From Alphaproteobacteria bacterium UBA6187 (GTDB lineage: Bacteria; Pseudomonadota; Alphaproteobacteria; Rickettsiales; UBA6187): a stretch of 15,822 nt of DNA. The stretch is from assembly GCA_002422795.1 (NCBI GenBank), contig DITJ01000003.1, forward strand, positions 21,542 through 37,363. The letters run 5' to 3'. Below, piece by piece: positions 1 through 7,900 of this stretch; the first letter of the stretch is position 1; each line of letters opens with the position of its first letter. The notes under the pieces were generated by a model, which did not search any database, was not told the DNA's origin, and saw nothing but the letters and a program-made list of their open reading frames with translations. A program made the position numbers and the translations under genes.

Positions 1-1
1 C

Positions 2-445
2 GGGGGTTTCCCTTTTTATAATGACCTTTTTAATGAAAATTCTGATTTTAGAATAAAATTAAAAAGTGCTGAGAATCAGAATCTTGCAGCTTCTGCGCAA
101 AGAAGACAAACAAATCGTAAACAAGATAAAGTGCCCACCGCCAAGGTAAACTCTTTACAAAAAATACTAGGCAGAGATTCTGATGATGATTCCATGTCTG
201 ATGATGATTCCATAACTGTTTCTATATCTAACCCAAATATAACTACACAACAAGAGTATCAATCAAGAAAAAATGATGATAAATTTATCACCGTTCCTAT
301 TAGAAGCAACTCTCCTAGCGCACAAGTTGCTCTTTCCGCAGCAGTCAAGCCTTCTATTGCAGGTGCAACTGAAATAAGGGGAGGTGACTTAATTTCCACA
401 GCTACTCAACGTTCAATAGATATGACACAAAGCAAAGCAAGGTAA
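2..445 (+). CDS. C-terminal end of an unidentified disordered protein (partial)
   Basis: The frame is open from the left edge of the window to a TAA at 443-445, giving 147 residues, so the true start lies outside. A GTG at 131 could serve as a start but is probably internal, because the frame continues upstream without a stop. The visible part has no recognisable domain. It is rich in Asn, Ser, Gln and charged residues, with a basic stretch (AQRRQTNRKQDK), a repeated acidic tract (DSDDDSMSDDDS) and a basic extreme C-terminus (QSKAR). It reads as intrinsically disordered. Such tails occur in secreted effectors of intracellular bacteria, but nothing here proves secretion. Only low-complexity sequence is visible, so no function is assigned. 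Confidence 0.6.
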   Translation, partial: GGFPFYNDLFNENSDFRIKLKSAENQNLAASAQRRQTNRKQDKVPTAKVNSLQKILGRDSDDDSMSDDDSITVSISNPNITTQQEYQSRKNDDKFITVPIRSNSPSAQVALSAAVKPSIAGATEIRGGDLISTATQRSIDMTQSKAR

Positions 446-551
446 ATCATAAACCTTTGTATAAATGGTACTTTTGACGGTTTCCTAAACTTTCTGTCCA
501 GAAAGCTGTTGCCATATTTTGAGCATTCCACCCAGTTAATTTATTAATATC

Positions 552-566
552 CATTCACGGTGAATG
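552..566. promoter_or_regulatory. 15-base perfect dyad, possible operator
   Basis: CATTCAC and GTGAATG flank a single central G, giving a perfect 7-base inverted repeat. The spacing is too tight for a stable RNA loop, so a protein-binding dyad is a more natural reading than a terminator. It lies about 105 bases after the upstream stop codon, and no promoter hexamers are clearly linked to it. Function is inference only. Confidence 0.25.
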
Positions 567-660
567 TAACCTTTTGCACTTAGCTCAATGGTTGCAACTG
601 CAAGGGGAGGGTTTGGTAGAACCTAAGTTGGATAACTCATACCAATTCCTTATCTAATCA

Positions 661-820
661 CCTGCGCCTACTTGCTACGGACTCGGTGCGCTCGCGTATG
701 TTTAATACGCTCCGCGCACCGAAGCCGAAACTCCTGGCGGAGAGATTGATAAGGAAGTGGATCCAGAGTAATATACAATCGTTTATGCCACCAAAGAGCT
801 GGATCCACTTCTTTCGCAGG
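661..820. repeat. Composite palindromic repeat element
   Basis: Two nested inverted repeats are visible. The first has arms starting CGGTGCGC at 684 and ending GCGCACCG at 721, with GCGTAT/ATACGC pairing closer to the loop. The second is a perfect 13-base pair, GAAGTGGATCCAG at 754-766 and CTGGATCCACTTC at 799-811. GC-rich ends (CCTGCGCC near 661, GCAGGCGC near 817) loosely pair and may mark the boundaries. The architecture, long imperfect hairpins with a GGATCCA core, resembles the palindromic elements dispersed in rickettsial genomes. Element identity is inferred from structure, not from a database. Confidence 0.55.
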
Positions 821-1051
821 CGCACGTGCTACATAACGAATAATAAGGAGTTTTAAAGTAAAACGCCTCGAGATAAACTATATAACAATGCGTAAATAAA
901 ACTAATATTTACTATAATTTTCCCATCTAAGCAGGAAGAACTTACTTCCTAACCCTCTCCCGGTGGAAACTAGCACCATAAAAGGCATAGGCCAGGCTAA
1001 GCTTTCTTTTTTAACAAAGCTTAAACAAAAATTTATGTGCGATAGCCCTGC

Positions 1052-1138
1052 ATGATAGAATTCTTTCTATTGAAGAAGAATGAAATTTATGCAAAAGATA
1101 TAGCAAGTATTAACACTCCTATTAGAAGTACCCAATGA
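1052..1138 (+). CDS. Possible 28-residue leader or gene relic coupled to murF
   Basis: An ATG at 1052 opens a 28-codon frame (starting MIEFFLLKKNEIYAKD) whose TGA at 1136-1138 overlaps the murF ATG as ATGA, the arrangement used for translational coupling. No Shine-Dalgarno sequence is seen before it. It may be a genuine upstream peptide, the tail of a frameshifted gene that once ended at murF (a different open frame ends just before it at 1054), or chance. No family is recognised. Confidence 0.15.
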   Translation: MIEFFLLKKNEIYAKDIASINTPIRSTQ

Positions 1139-2520
1139 CACAAAAAACTATCTGGACAAGCCTTGAAGCCCAAAAAGCAACTGGTGGTAAATCAACCTGC
1201 AAATGGAAGGCAAGCGGGGTTTCCATTGATAGCCGCAAAATAGAAGCTGGAGATTTATTCATCGCTATTCAGGGTGAGCGTTTTGATGGTCATGATTTCG
1301 TAAAAGATGCGCTGAAACTTGGCGCAGCCGCTGCGGTTGTAACCCACATACCCGAAGGTGTTGGCGCTGATGCGCCGCTTCTTATCGTGGCAGACATAAT
1401 GACAGCCTTGCAGGATTTAGCAATATATAGCCGCAAACGTATAAATGGAAAAATTATAGGGGTAACCGGCAGTGTCGGCAAAACCAGCACCAAGGAAATG
1501 CTTAGCATAGCATTTAAAGGCCAGGGAAAAGTTTACTTTACCGAAGGCAATTTAAACAACCATTATGGCCTGCCACTCAGCCTCGCACGTATGCCAAAGG
1601 ATACTAACTACGGCATATTTGAAATTGGCATGAACCACCCGGGGGAAATCACCCCACTTTCAAAAATTGCCAATCCTGATATTTCTATAATAACCACGGT
1701 TGAAGCTGTGCATCTGGAATTTTTTAATTCAGTAGAGGAAATTGCCGATGCCAAAGCTGAAATATTCGATGGTATGGATAAAAATTCCACTGCAATCCTG
1801 AATTTTGATAATCCGCATTTTGCAAGGTTAGAGAAAAAAGCCAAAGAAGCAGGAATTAAAAATATTATCAGTTTCGGTGAAAAGCATGGTGCGAATTTCC
1901 GTATGCTTTCTTATGCAGAAAAAAATAGCAAAGGCGCAGTAAAGCTTAATGCTGCAAACGAACTTATGGAATATAAATTAGGCATAACCGGCAAGCACCA
2001 GGCGTTTAATTCTTCCGGCGTTCTTGCTGTTGTAAAAGCGGCAGGCGGGGATTTAATTAAAGCTGCAAAGAATTTGGGCAAGCTGGAAGCAAAATCAGGG
2101 CGTGGTAAAATTTTCGATATTACATACCATGGAAAAAATATCACCATCATTGACGATTGCTATAATGCAAGTCCAGCCTCAGTTTCTGCCTCACTTGATA
2201 ATTTCGGCCTGATGAAAATAAAGGGGCGCAAGATTGTAGCCTTGGGCGATATGTTCGAGCTCGGCAATAGCGCCGCAGAGCTTCATAAGAAACTAGGTGA
2301 AAAAATAATAACAAATAATATAGATTTATTATTTACAGCAGGTGAATTAACAATTAACGTATATAATGCAATCCCCGATAGGATAAAAGGCGGCACTGCT
2401 AAAACTTCTCTTGAGCTTGCTTCGGTGCTAGAAAAGCACTTAAAAACAGACGATGTTATATTAGTAAAAGGTTCGCGCGGCATGAAAATGGAAAATGTAA
2501 TTAAATTCTTGCAGGGGTGA
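1135..2520 (+). CDS. murF: UDP-N-acetylmuramoyl-tripeptide--D-alanyl-D-alanine ligase (MurF)
   Basis: MurF is a cytoplasmic ATP-dependent ligase that adds D-Ala-D-Ala to UDP-MurNAc-tripeptide, completing the pentapeptide used by MraY. At 461 residues the product is full length for the family. Visible signatures are an N-terminal substrate-binding region with DSRK near residue 32, the Mur-ligase P-loop GVTGSVGKTS at 109-118, GNLNNHYGLPLSL just after it, the EIGMNHPGEI block, YNASPASV from residue 343, ALGDMFELG near 370 and the C-terminal VKGSRGMKMENV from 444. No strong Shine-Dalgarno precedes the ATG, which overlaps the stop of a tiny upstream frame. It heads a + strand block with a SIMPL-domain gene and mraY. 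Nothing suggests damage. The MurF call is secure; MurE or MurC are excluded by the NNHYG and YNASP motifs. Confidence 0.97.
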   Translation: MTQKTIWTSLEAQKATGGKSTCKWKASGVSIDSRKIEAGDLFIAIQGERFDGHDFVKDALKLGAAAAVVTHIPEGVGADAPLLIVADIMTALQDLAIYSRKRINGKIIGVTGSVGKTSTKEMLSIAFKGQGKVYFTEGNLNNHYGLPLSLARMPKDTNYGIFEIGMNHPGEITPLSKIANPDISIITTVEAVHLEFFNSVEEIADAKAEIFDGMDKNSTAILNFDNPHFARLEKKAKEAGIKNIISFGEKHGANFRMLSYAEKNSKGAVKLNAANELMEYKLGITGKHQAFNSSGVLAVVKAAGGDLIKAAKNLGKLEAKSGRGKIFDITYHGKNITIIDDCYNASPASVSASLDNFGLMKIKGRKIVALGDMFELGNSAAELHKKLGEKIITNNIDLLFTAGELTINVYNAIPDRIKGGTAKTSLELASVLEKHLKTDDVILVKGSRGMKMENVIKFLQG

Positions 2521-2563
2521 TGTGCTAAAGTATAGTAAATATATCCGTTATTTCCGTAATGTT

Positions 2564-2686
2564 GCCACGTCATCGCGAGGAGCCGAAGCGCAGCGAGCAC
2601 GAGGTGGCGATCCATCTTTCATGCAATGTAAAAACTGGATCGCGTCTTCGCACTCCTTGCAGTCGGCTCATCGCGATGACGTTGCG
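2564..2686. repeat. Palindromic element between murF and the SIMPL gene
   Basis: The outer arms pair closely: CGTCATCGCGAGGAGCC at 2568-2584 against GGCTCATCGCGATGACG near 2665-2682, with one mismatch over 17 bases and pairing that continues outward. An inner pair, GGCGATCCATCT against AACTGGATCGCGTCTT, extends the structure to a long imperfect hairpin. The element is more GC-rich than its surroundings. It stays open in the frame of the downstream gene, so it would add about 58 residues if translation began at the GTG at 2522. This is the hallmark behaviour of rickettsial palindromic elements, which insert in frame into genes. Family membership is inferred from structure. Confidence 0.7.
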
Positions 2687-2695
2687 ACTTTGGTG

Positions 2696-3403
2696 ATGAC
2701 GAAGTTCCTAAAGTGCTTGCAACTAACCTTAATCATAACCCTCCTCCCATATTTCGCAGTAGCAGAAGGGCAAGCACTTCGCACTATAACCGTTCGAGGT
2801 CAGGCGACGCAGGATTTTAATCCGGATATTGCCAGTTTTTCCGTTACTGTGATGAAAAGGTCAGCAAGCCGCGAAGAAGCTAAAGCATCCCACGATAAAA
2901 TGCTTAAAAGTCTTTTAGACATCGCAAAGAAATATAAGATAGATGAGAAGGATTTAAGCACGGCTTTCAGTTCTGTAAATCCTAATTATGAATATCCAAA
3001 CGGTAAACGCAAATTTAGAGATTATTCCGCGCAAACAAGCATAAATATTACGATGCGTGATTTAAGCCAGACAGGGCAATTCCAGGATGCGCTGGTAACT
3101 GCTGGTTTTGATAATTTCCAAGGCCCAAATTATACACTTGAAAAAATATACACATATAAAGACAAAGTATTAACAAGCGCACTTGCAAACGCAAAGCAAA
3201 AAGCCATAATGATGGCTGAAAGCCTGGATGAAAAAATTGATAAGCCCGTGGATATAAAAGAAGAAGATACAAGTTATGATTCACCAAGGCCATATATGGC
3301 GAAATCCGTATCAATGATGGCTACAAGTGAAAGTGCCGTTGCTCCTCCGCAAGGTGTGGTTACTGTAAAATCTTCCGTGACAGCCACTTTCAGTTTAAAA
3401 TAA
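2696..3403 (+). CDS. SIMPL-domain (DUF541) periplasmic protein
   Basis: From the ATG at 2696 the product is 235 residues, the usual size for SIMPL proteins. It opens with a signal peptide (MTKFLKCLQLTLIITLLPYF, then AVAEGQA), after which the mature domain begins ITVRGQATQDFNPDIASFSV, the typical first strand of the family. The tail VVTVKSSVTATFSL is the typical last strand. SIMPL proteins are exported beta-rich proteins of poorly known role, linked to envelope or oxidative stress in some bacteria. The frame extends upstream to a GTG at 2522, but that would place about 58 residues from a palindromic element in front of the signal peptide, so I chose 2696 (GTG 2693 is equally possible). It sits between murF and mraY, 18 bases before mraY, and is probably cotranscribed with them. 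Confidence 0.85.
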   Translation: MTKFLKCLQLTLIITLLPYFAVAEGQALRTITVRGQATQDFNPDIASFSVTVMKRSASREEAKASHDKMLKSLLDIAKKYKIDEKDLSTAFSSVNPNYEYPNGKRKFRDYSAQTSINITMRDLSQTGQFQDALVTAGFDNFQGPNYTLEKIYTYKDKVLTSALANAKQKAIMMAESLDEKIDKPVDIKEEDTSYDSPRPYMAKSVSMMATSESAVAPPQGVVTVKSSVTATFSLK

Positions 3404-3421
3404 CCTTAATTTGTATTTAAT

Positions 3422-4513
3422 ATGCTATATTATTTCCTTCTGCCGCTTACTGATGAAAATACAATCTTTAATTTATTCCGATATATAACATTCCGCGCAG
3501 GGGGTGCAGTTCTCACTGCAATGCTTATCAGCTTTATATTTGGCCCGCGCATTATTGCATGGCTGAAACTTAAACAGCATGGTGGCCAGCCTATCCGTGA
3601 AGATGGCCCGCAAAGCCACTTGTTAACTAAAAAAGGTACGCCTACAATGGGCGGGCTTATGATGCTGCTTTCAATCAGTATTTCCACCTTGCTTTGGGCA
3701 GACCTTAGCAATCAATATATATGGGTTACATTATTCGTGACTTTAAGCTTTGGCGCACTTGGTTTTGCTGATGATTATCTTAAAGTAACAAAGAAAAATA
3801 CCAAAGGTGTTTCAGGAAAAAAGAAATTAATAGTGCAGTTCGCTACCTGCCTGGTTGCAGCGTTATGGATACAATATCTTTCCCCGGAGAATTATTCAAC
3901 CCAGCTTGCATTCCCGTTTTTCAAAGATTTACTCCTTAACCTTGGTGTATTATACATACCTTTCATAATGATTGTAATGGTTGGCGCTTCAAACGCTGTA
4001 AATCTTACTGATGGGCTTGATGGGCTTGCGATAGTGCCTATAATGATTTCCGCCGCGTGCTTTGCACTTATTTGTTATATTGTTGGACATTTTACTTTTT
4101 CAAATTATTTGCAGATACACCATATTCCAGGTGCTGGCGAACTTGCTGTATTATTATTCAGTGTTATTGGCGCTGGCCTTGGTTTCTTATGGTTTAACGC
4201 TCCGCCTGCAAAAATATTCATGGGTGATGTGGGAAGCCTGGCGCTTGGCGGCACACTTGGCACTGTAAGCGTTATTACCAAACATGAAATAGTGCTTTCA
4301 ATAATTGGTGGCCTGTTCGTGGTGGAGGCACTTTCCGTTATAATCCAGGTATATTATTTTAAATTCACAGGCGGAAAACGCTTCTTCGGCATGGCCCCTA
4401 TCCACCACCATTATGAGAAAAAAGGCTGGTCTGAACCTACCGTTGTTATAAGATTCTGGATTATTGCAGTGATATTTGCACTTATCGGGCTTTCTACTTT
4501 GAAGTTGAGATAA
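3422..4513 (+). CDS. mraY: Phospho-N-acetylmuramoyl-pentapeptide transferase (MraY)
   Basis: MraY is an integral membrane enzyme that transfers phospho-MurNAc-pentapeptide to undecaprenyl phosphate, making lipid I from the product of MurF. The 363-residue protein aligns along its whole length with the E. coli enzyme as I remember it. It has the N-terminal ITFRAGGA segment, REDGPQSHLLTKKGTPTMGG, the Asp pair ADDYLK (D117, D118), NLTDGLDGLA (194-203), FMGDVGSLALGG with the catalytic-type D269, and the MAPIHHHYE histidine cluster (328-330). Hydrophobic stretches fit about ten membrane helices. No clear Shine-Dalgarno is seen; the start is set by the family N-terminus. The gene follows the SIMPL gene closely. 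murD does not follow it, which is unusual for this cluster. Confidence 0.97.
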   Translation: MLYYFLLPLTDENTIFNLFRYITFRAGGAVLTAMLISFIFGPRIIAWLKLKQHGGQPIREDGPQSHLLTKKGTPTMGGLMMLLSISISTLLWADLSNQYIWVTLFVTLSFGALGFADDYLKVTKKNTKGVSGKKKLIVQFATCLVAALWIQYLSPENYSTQLAFPFFKDLLLNLGVLYIPFIMIVMVGASNAVNLTDGLDGLAIVPIMISAACFALICYIVGHFTFSNYLQIHHIPGAGELAVLLFSVIGAGLGFLWFNAPPAKIFMGDVGSLALGGTLGTVSVITKHEIVLSIIGGLFVVEALSVIIQVYYFKFTGGKRFFGMAPIHHHYEKKGWSEPTVVIRFWIIAVIFALIGLSTLKLR

Positions 4514-4933
4514 TTGTTAAAAGTATTCCGTTACCGCCTAGCCATATTCTTGCCGGAGAGTTTAGAATGGAGCGCGTTTCCGTACTCCTGCTAACATATA
4601 AGGATGTGGTGCTTGATTTAATATCCAAGTTAGCAATGCTAAAACTTGATGGTGTAACACCATGCGTGGCAAAAAAATCAGCTCGTGGGCTTATGAGCAT
4701 GCCTCAGAAACAGTAGAGTTGATTGATAATCGCGCTCCCGCAGTATCGTGCTATAGCTCCCCTACACATCGTCTATATTTCCTGTGATTGTTGAAAAGCG
4801 GAAACGCTTTACTATAAACAAAGCCTTCACTCAGCCAAAAACGAAATAGAAATAAAAATAGGAAATATATAATAATATTTTGCAAGTATTGCCACCATTT
4901 ACTGCTTAATATCCTTGATGATTCTATTAAAAG

Positions 4934-4961
4934 TTGCTATGGCTATTATTGTTGGTATCAT
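4934..4961 (+). promoter_or_regulatory. Possible sigma-70 promoter of the autotransporter
   Basis: TTGCTA (4934-4939) and TATCAT (4956-4961) are separated by 16 bases and lie about 20 bases before the start codon. Both hexamers match the consensus only in part, and the region is A+T-rich, so chance matches are likely. Confidence 0.3.
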
Positions 4962-4975
4962 TAAATTAATGATTT

Positions 4976-4980
4976 AGGGA
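4976..4980 (+). promoter_or_regulatory. Ribosome binding site deciding between two adjacent ATGs
   Basis: AGGGA lies 2 bases before the ATG at 4983 and 5 bases before the in-frame ATG at 4986. The better spacing favours 4986, where the product begins MNKKKSVLKS. The difference is one residue. Confidence 0.55.
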
Positions 4981-4982
4981 TT

Positions 4983-7900
4983 ATGATGAATAAAAAAAAG
5001 TCCGTGCTTAAAAGCACAACAGCCTTAGTTGGAACTGCGCTTATTGGAACCGCAATTGTATTTTCTACATCAACAACATTAGCAGATACAGTGAATGACG
5101 GCCTTGTTTCCAGCCAAGTATCCTTAACAGGTGGGGCAACATATACAAATAACGGCACTATTAATACAAGCAGCAGCGGTATAGCCATTACCAATGGTGG
5201 CACAATAACTAATAATGGAAGAATAACTGCTACCACCAATGGTATTAAAACAAATGCTTCAGGTATATTATCAGGACCAATTGATAATAACGCTTCTGCG
5301 CTGATTTCAGCTGGAAAAACTGCTATAGCGATAAATACCGGAACAATATCTGGTGGCATAACTAACAGTGGAAGTATAATTGGCCAGACACTTCATGGCA
5401 TTAGGGTTAAAAAAAGTACGATTTCTAGCGATATAACCAATGAAGAAGGTGGTTTGATTCTTGGCGCAACCAGCGGCATAAGAATATACTCGAATTCTAC
5501 AGTATCGGGGAGTATTTCCAATAGCGGCAGTATTATTGGCAATGGCGGCACTGCCAGTAGCCAAGATGGTATCAGGATTTCAGTTGGCGGTGTACTTGTG
5601 GGTGAAATCAACAATCATGATGATGCTCTGATTTATGGTAAAACCACTGGTATCAGAGTTTTTTCTAATGCTACTTTATCTGGTGGTATTTCCAATAGCG
5701 GCAATATTACTGGTTTAAATAAATTTGGTATAAATGCAACTAAGAACGCCTTAATCGGTGACGACATTACCATCGAAACAGGCGGCCTGGTTTCAGGCGG
5801 TTCTGCCGGAATAAGGGTGTATTCTAATTCTACTTTAGCAGGTGCTATCAGTAATAGCGGAAGCGTTATTGGTGATAAATATGGTATGTATGTTGCTAAA
5901 AATAGTATTGTAACTGAGGGCATCAACAACCAGGGCAGCAGCTATATTTACGGAGAGGATACTGGTATAAGGGTTTACTCCAACTCTACTATATCCGGTG
6001 GTATTAGTAACAGCGGCAGTGTTATTGGTGATGGTGGCCCCGGTATAAAAGTTTTTGGCAGTAGTTCGGTAGGTGGCGGCATTACTAACGAAATCAGCGC
6101 CATAATTTCTGGTGGTGATGAAGGTATTTTGAACTCTCAATCTACTATATCCGGAGGCATTACGAACAGTGGCACTATTGTTGGCAGTAGTATCGGTATA
6201 TATAGTAAAAATCGTAGCAGAATAGTTGGCGATATTACCAATCAGGTAGATAGCCGGATTTATGGTGGAAATACCGGCATACGCAATACAACTGATTCCA
6301 AAATAACTGGGGGCATTTCTAATAGTGGCAGTATTATTGGCAATAGTTCCTATGGTATAAATAATTCTAACGACAGCACAATTGATGGCTCTATAAGCAA
6401 CCAGGGCAGCAGCCTGATATATGGTGGAAACACCGCAATCCGCATTACAACTGATTCCCAAATCACTGGAGGTATTTCTAATAGCGGCAGCATTATTGGC
6501 AATAATTCTAAAGGTATCCGTGTTTGGAACCATAGTTCAATTGGCGGTGATGTTGATAATGAAGCAGGTAGCATTATTTCTGGTGGCAATACTGGTATCC
6601 AGGTTGCTACTAATGCCCATATAAACGGCGGTGTTAATAACAGCGGCAGTATTATTGGTAATAATAATTATGGTATATATCTTCATGTTAATAGCACCAT
6701 TGAAGATGGCGTAACAAATGAAGAAGGGGCGTTGATTGCAGGTAGCAATACCGGTATCAGACTTACTACCGGCGCCCACATAAACGGTGGTCTTATAAAT
6801 AGCGGTAGTATTATAGGTGAAAATGACCGCGGTATATATATTCATGTTAGCAGCGGGATTAGTAGTGGCCTTACTAATAGCACCAATGGTCTTATTTCAG
6901 GCGCAGATACTGGTATATATATTGAAACAACCACGGGTATTACTGGCGGCCTTATAAATAGCGGAACCATTATTGGACATAATGATTACGGCATAAAACT
7001 TCATGTAGGCAATATTAGCGGAAGTTTAACTAACAATGGCAGCAGTCTTATTTCGGGTGCAGATACTGGCATATTGCTTGCTACCAATAGCAATATAAGT
7101 GGCGGTGTTATAAATAGTGGCAGTATTGTTGGTGAAGCTGGCACTGGTATATATGGTTACAAAAGCGCTAATATAGCCAGCCTAAGCAACCAGGAAAATG
7201 CTGTAATTTATGGTGGCGATACAGGTATCAGGCTTGCCAGCAGCAGCAATATAAGCGGTGCTTTGACCAATAGCGGCAGCATTATCGGTGAAAGTGTTTT
7301 CGGTATCAGGATTGCAGGCAGCACAATTGACAGCATTACAAATAACACAGATGGTCTGATTTTTGGTGGTGATACTGGCCTAAGGGTTGCGTCCGAGGCT
7401 TCTGTAGATGGCGACCTTACCAACAGCGGCAGTATTATAGGTCAGGATATTTATGGAGTAAATATTTCCGGTACAGGCGTAATTACAGGCGCAATTAACA
7501 ACCAGGCAGGCGGCTTAATTTCTGGTGGCAGTACCGGACTTCGCGTGGATGGCTCGGTAGGCGGTGATATTACCAATAATGGAAGTATTATCGGTAATAC
7601 CGGATATGGTATAAATATTACCGAAGGAAGCGAATTTGACAATGACATAACTAACCAGGACAATGGGGTTATTTCCGGTGGGGCTACCGGTATAATAATT
7701 TCTAGCAATTTTAATTTTGTCGGATCTATTACTAACAGTGGCAGTGTTATTGGTGAAAATGCAGCTATAAATGTATATTCAGGCGCTACGGTGGATGGCG
7801 GTATAATTAATAATAACGGCCTGCTTTCAGGCGGAATTATTAATAGTGGCAGTATATTTAGTGGTTCAAATAACATCGCTATATCTACCAAAAGCGGAAG

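Larger units (their letters stand above)
446..1134. other. 690-base gene-poor region with palindromes and possible relics
   Basis: No convincing protein gene is visible on either strand. The stretch holds a small stem-loop (490-505, arms CTTTCTG and CAGAAAG), a 15-base perfect dyad (552-566), a composite palindromic element (about 661-820) and an AAGCTTT/AAAGCTT inverted repeat (999-1022). Two short open stretches, 918-1054 and 1052-1138, read like pieces of decayed coding sequence; the first encodes TIKGIGQAKLSFLTKLKQKF and I do not recognise it. murE commonly precedes murF, but I see no MurE motif here. Confidence 0.5.
4514..4982. other. Intergenic region between mraY and the autotransporter
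   Basis: There is no recognised gene. An open stretch from the ATG at 4567 to a TAG at 4715 would give 49 residues (starting MERVSVLLLTYKDVVLDLIS). It lacks a clear Shine-Dalgarno and matches no family I know, so it may be a relic. No MurD motif is visible. A small stem-loop with a GAAA loop lies at 4795-4810 (AAAGCG and CGCTTT), without the T-run expected of an intrinsic terminator. The last 120 bases are very A+T-rich and probably contain the promoter of the autotransporter gene. Confidence 0.5.

Noticed and set aside
2522..2695. Upstream GTG start for the SIMPL gene
   Set aside because: It would place palindromic-element residues before a clear signal peptide. ATG 2696 gives the normal family length.
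4062..4268. Small hydrophobic frame inside mraY
   Set aside because: It is an out-of-frame shadow of a membrane-protein gene with no start signal of its own.
4795..4810. Intrinsic terminator of the mur block
   Set aside because: The stem is only six base pairs with a GAAA loop, is almost 300 bases past mraY, and has no T-run.
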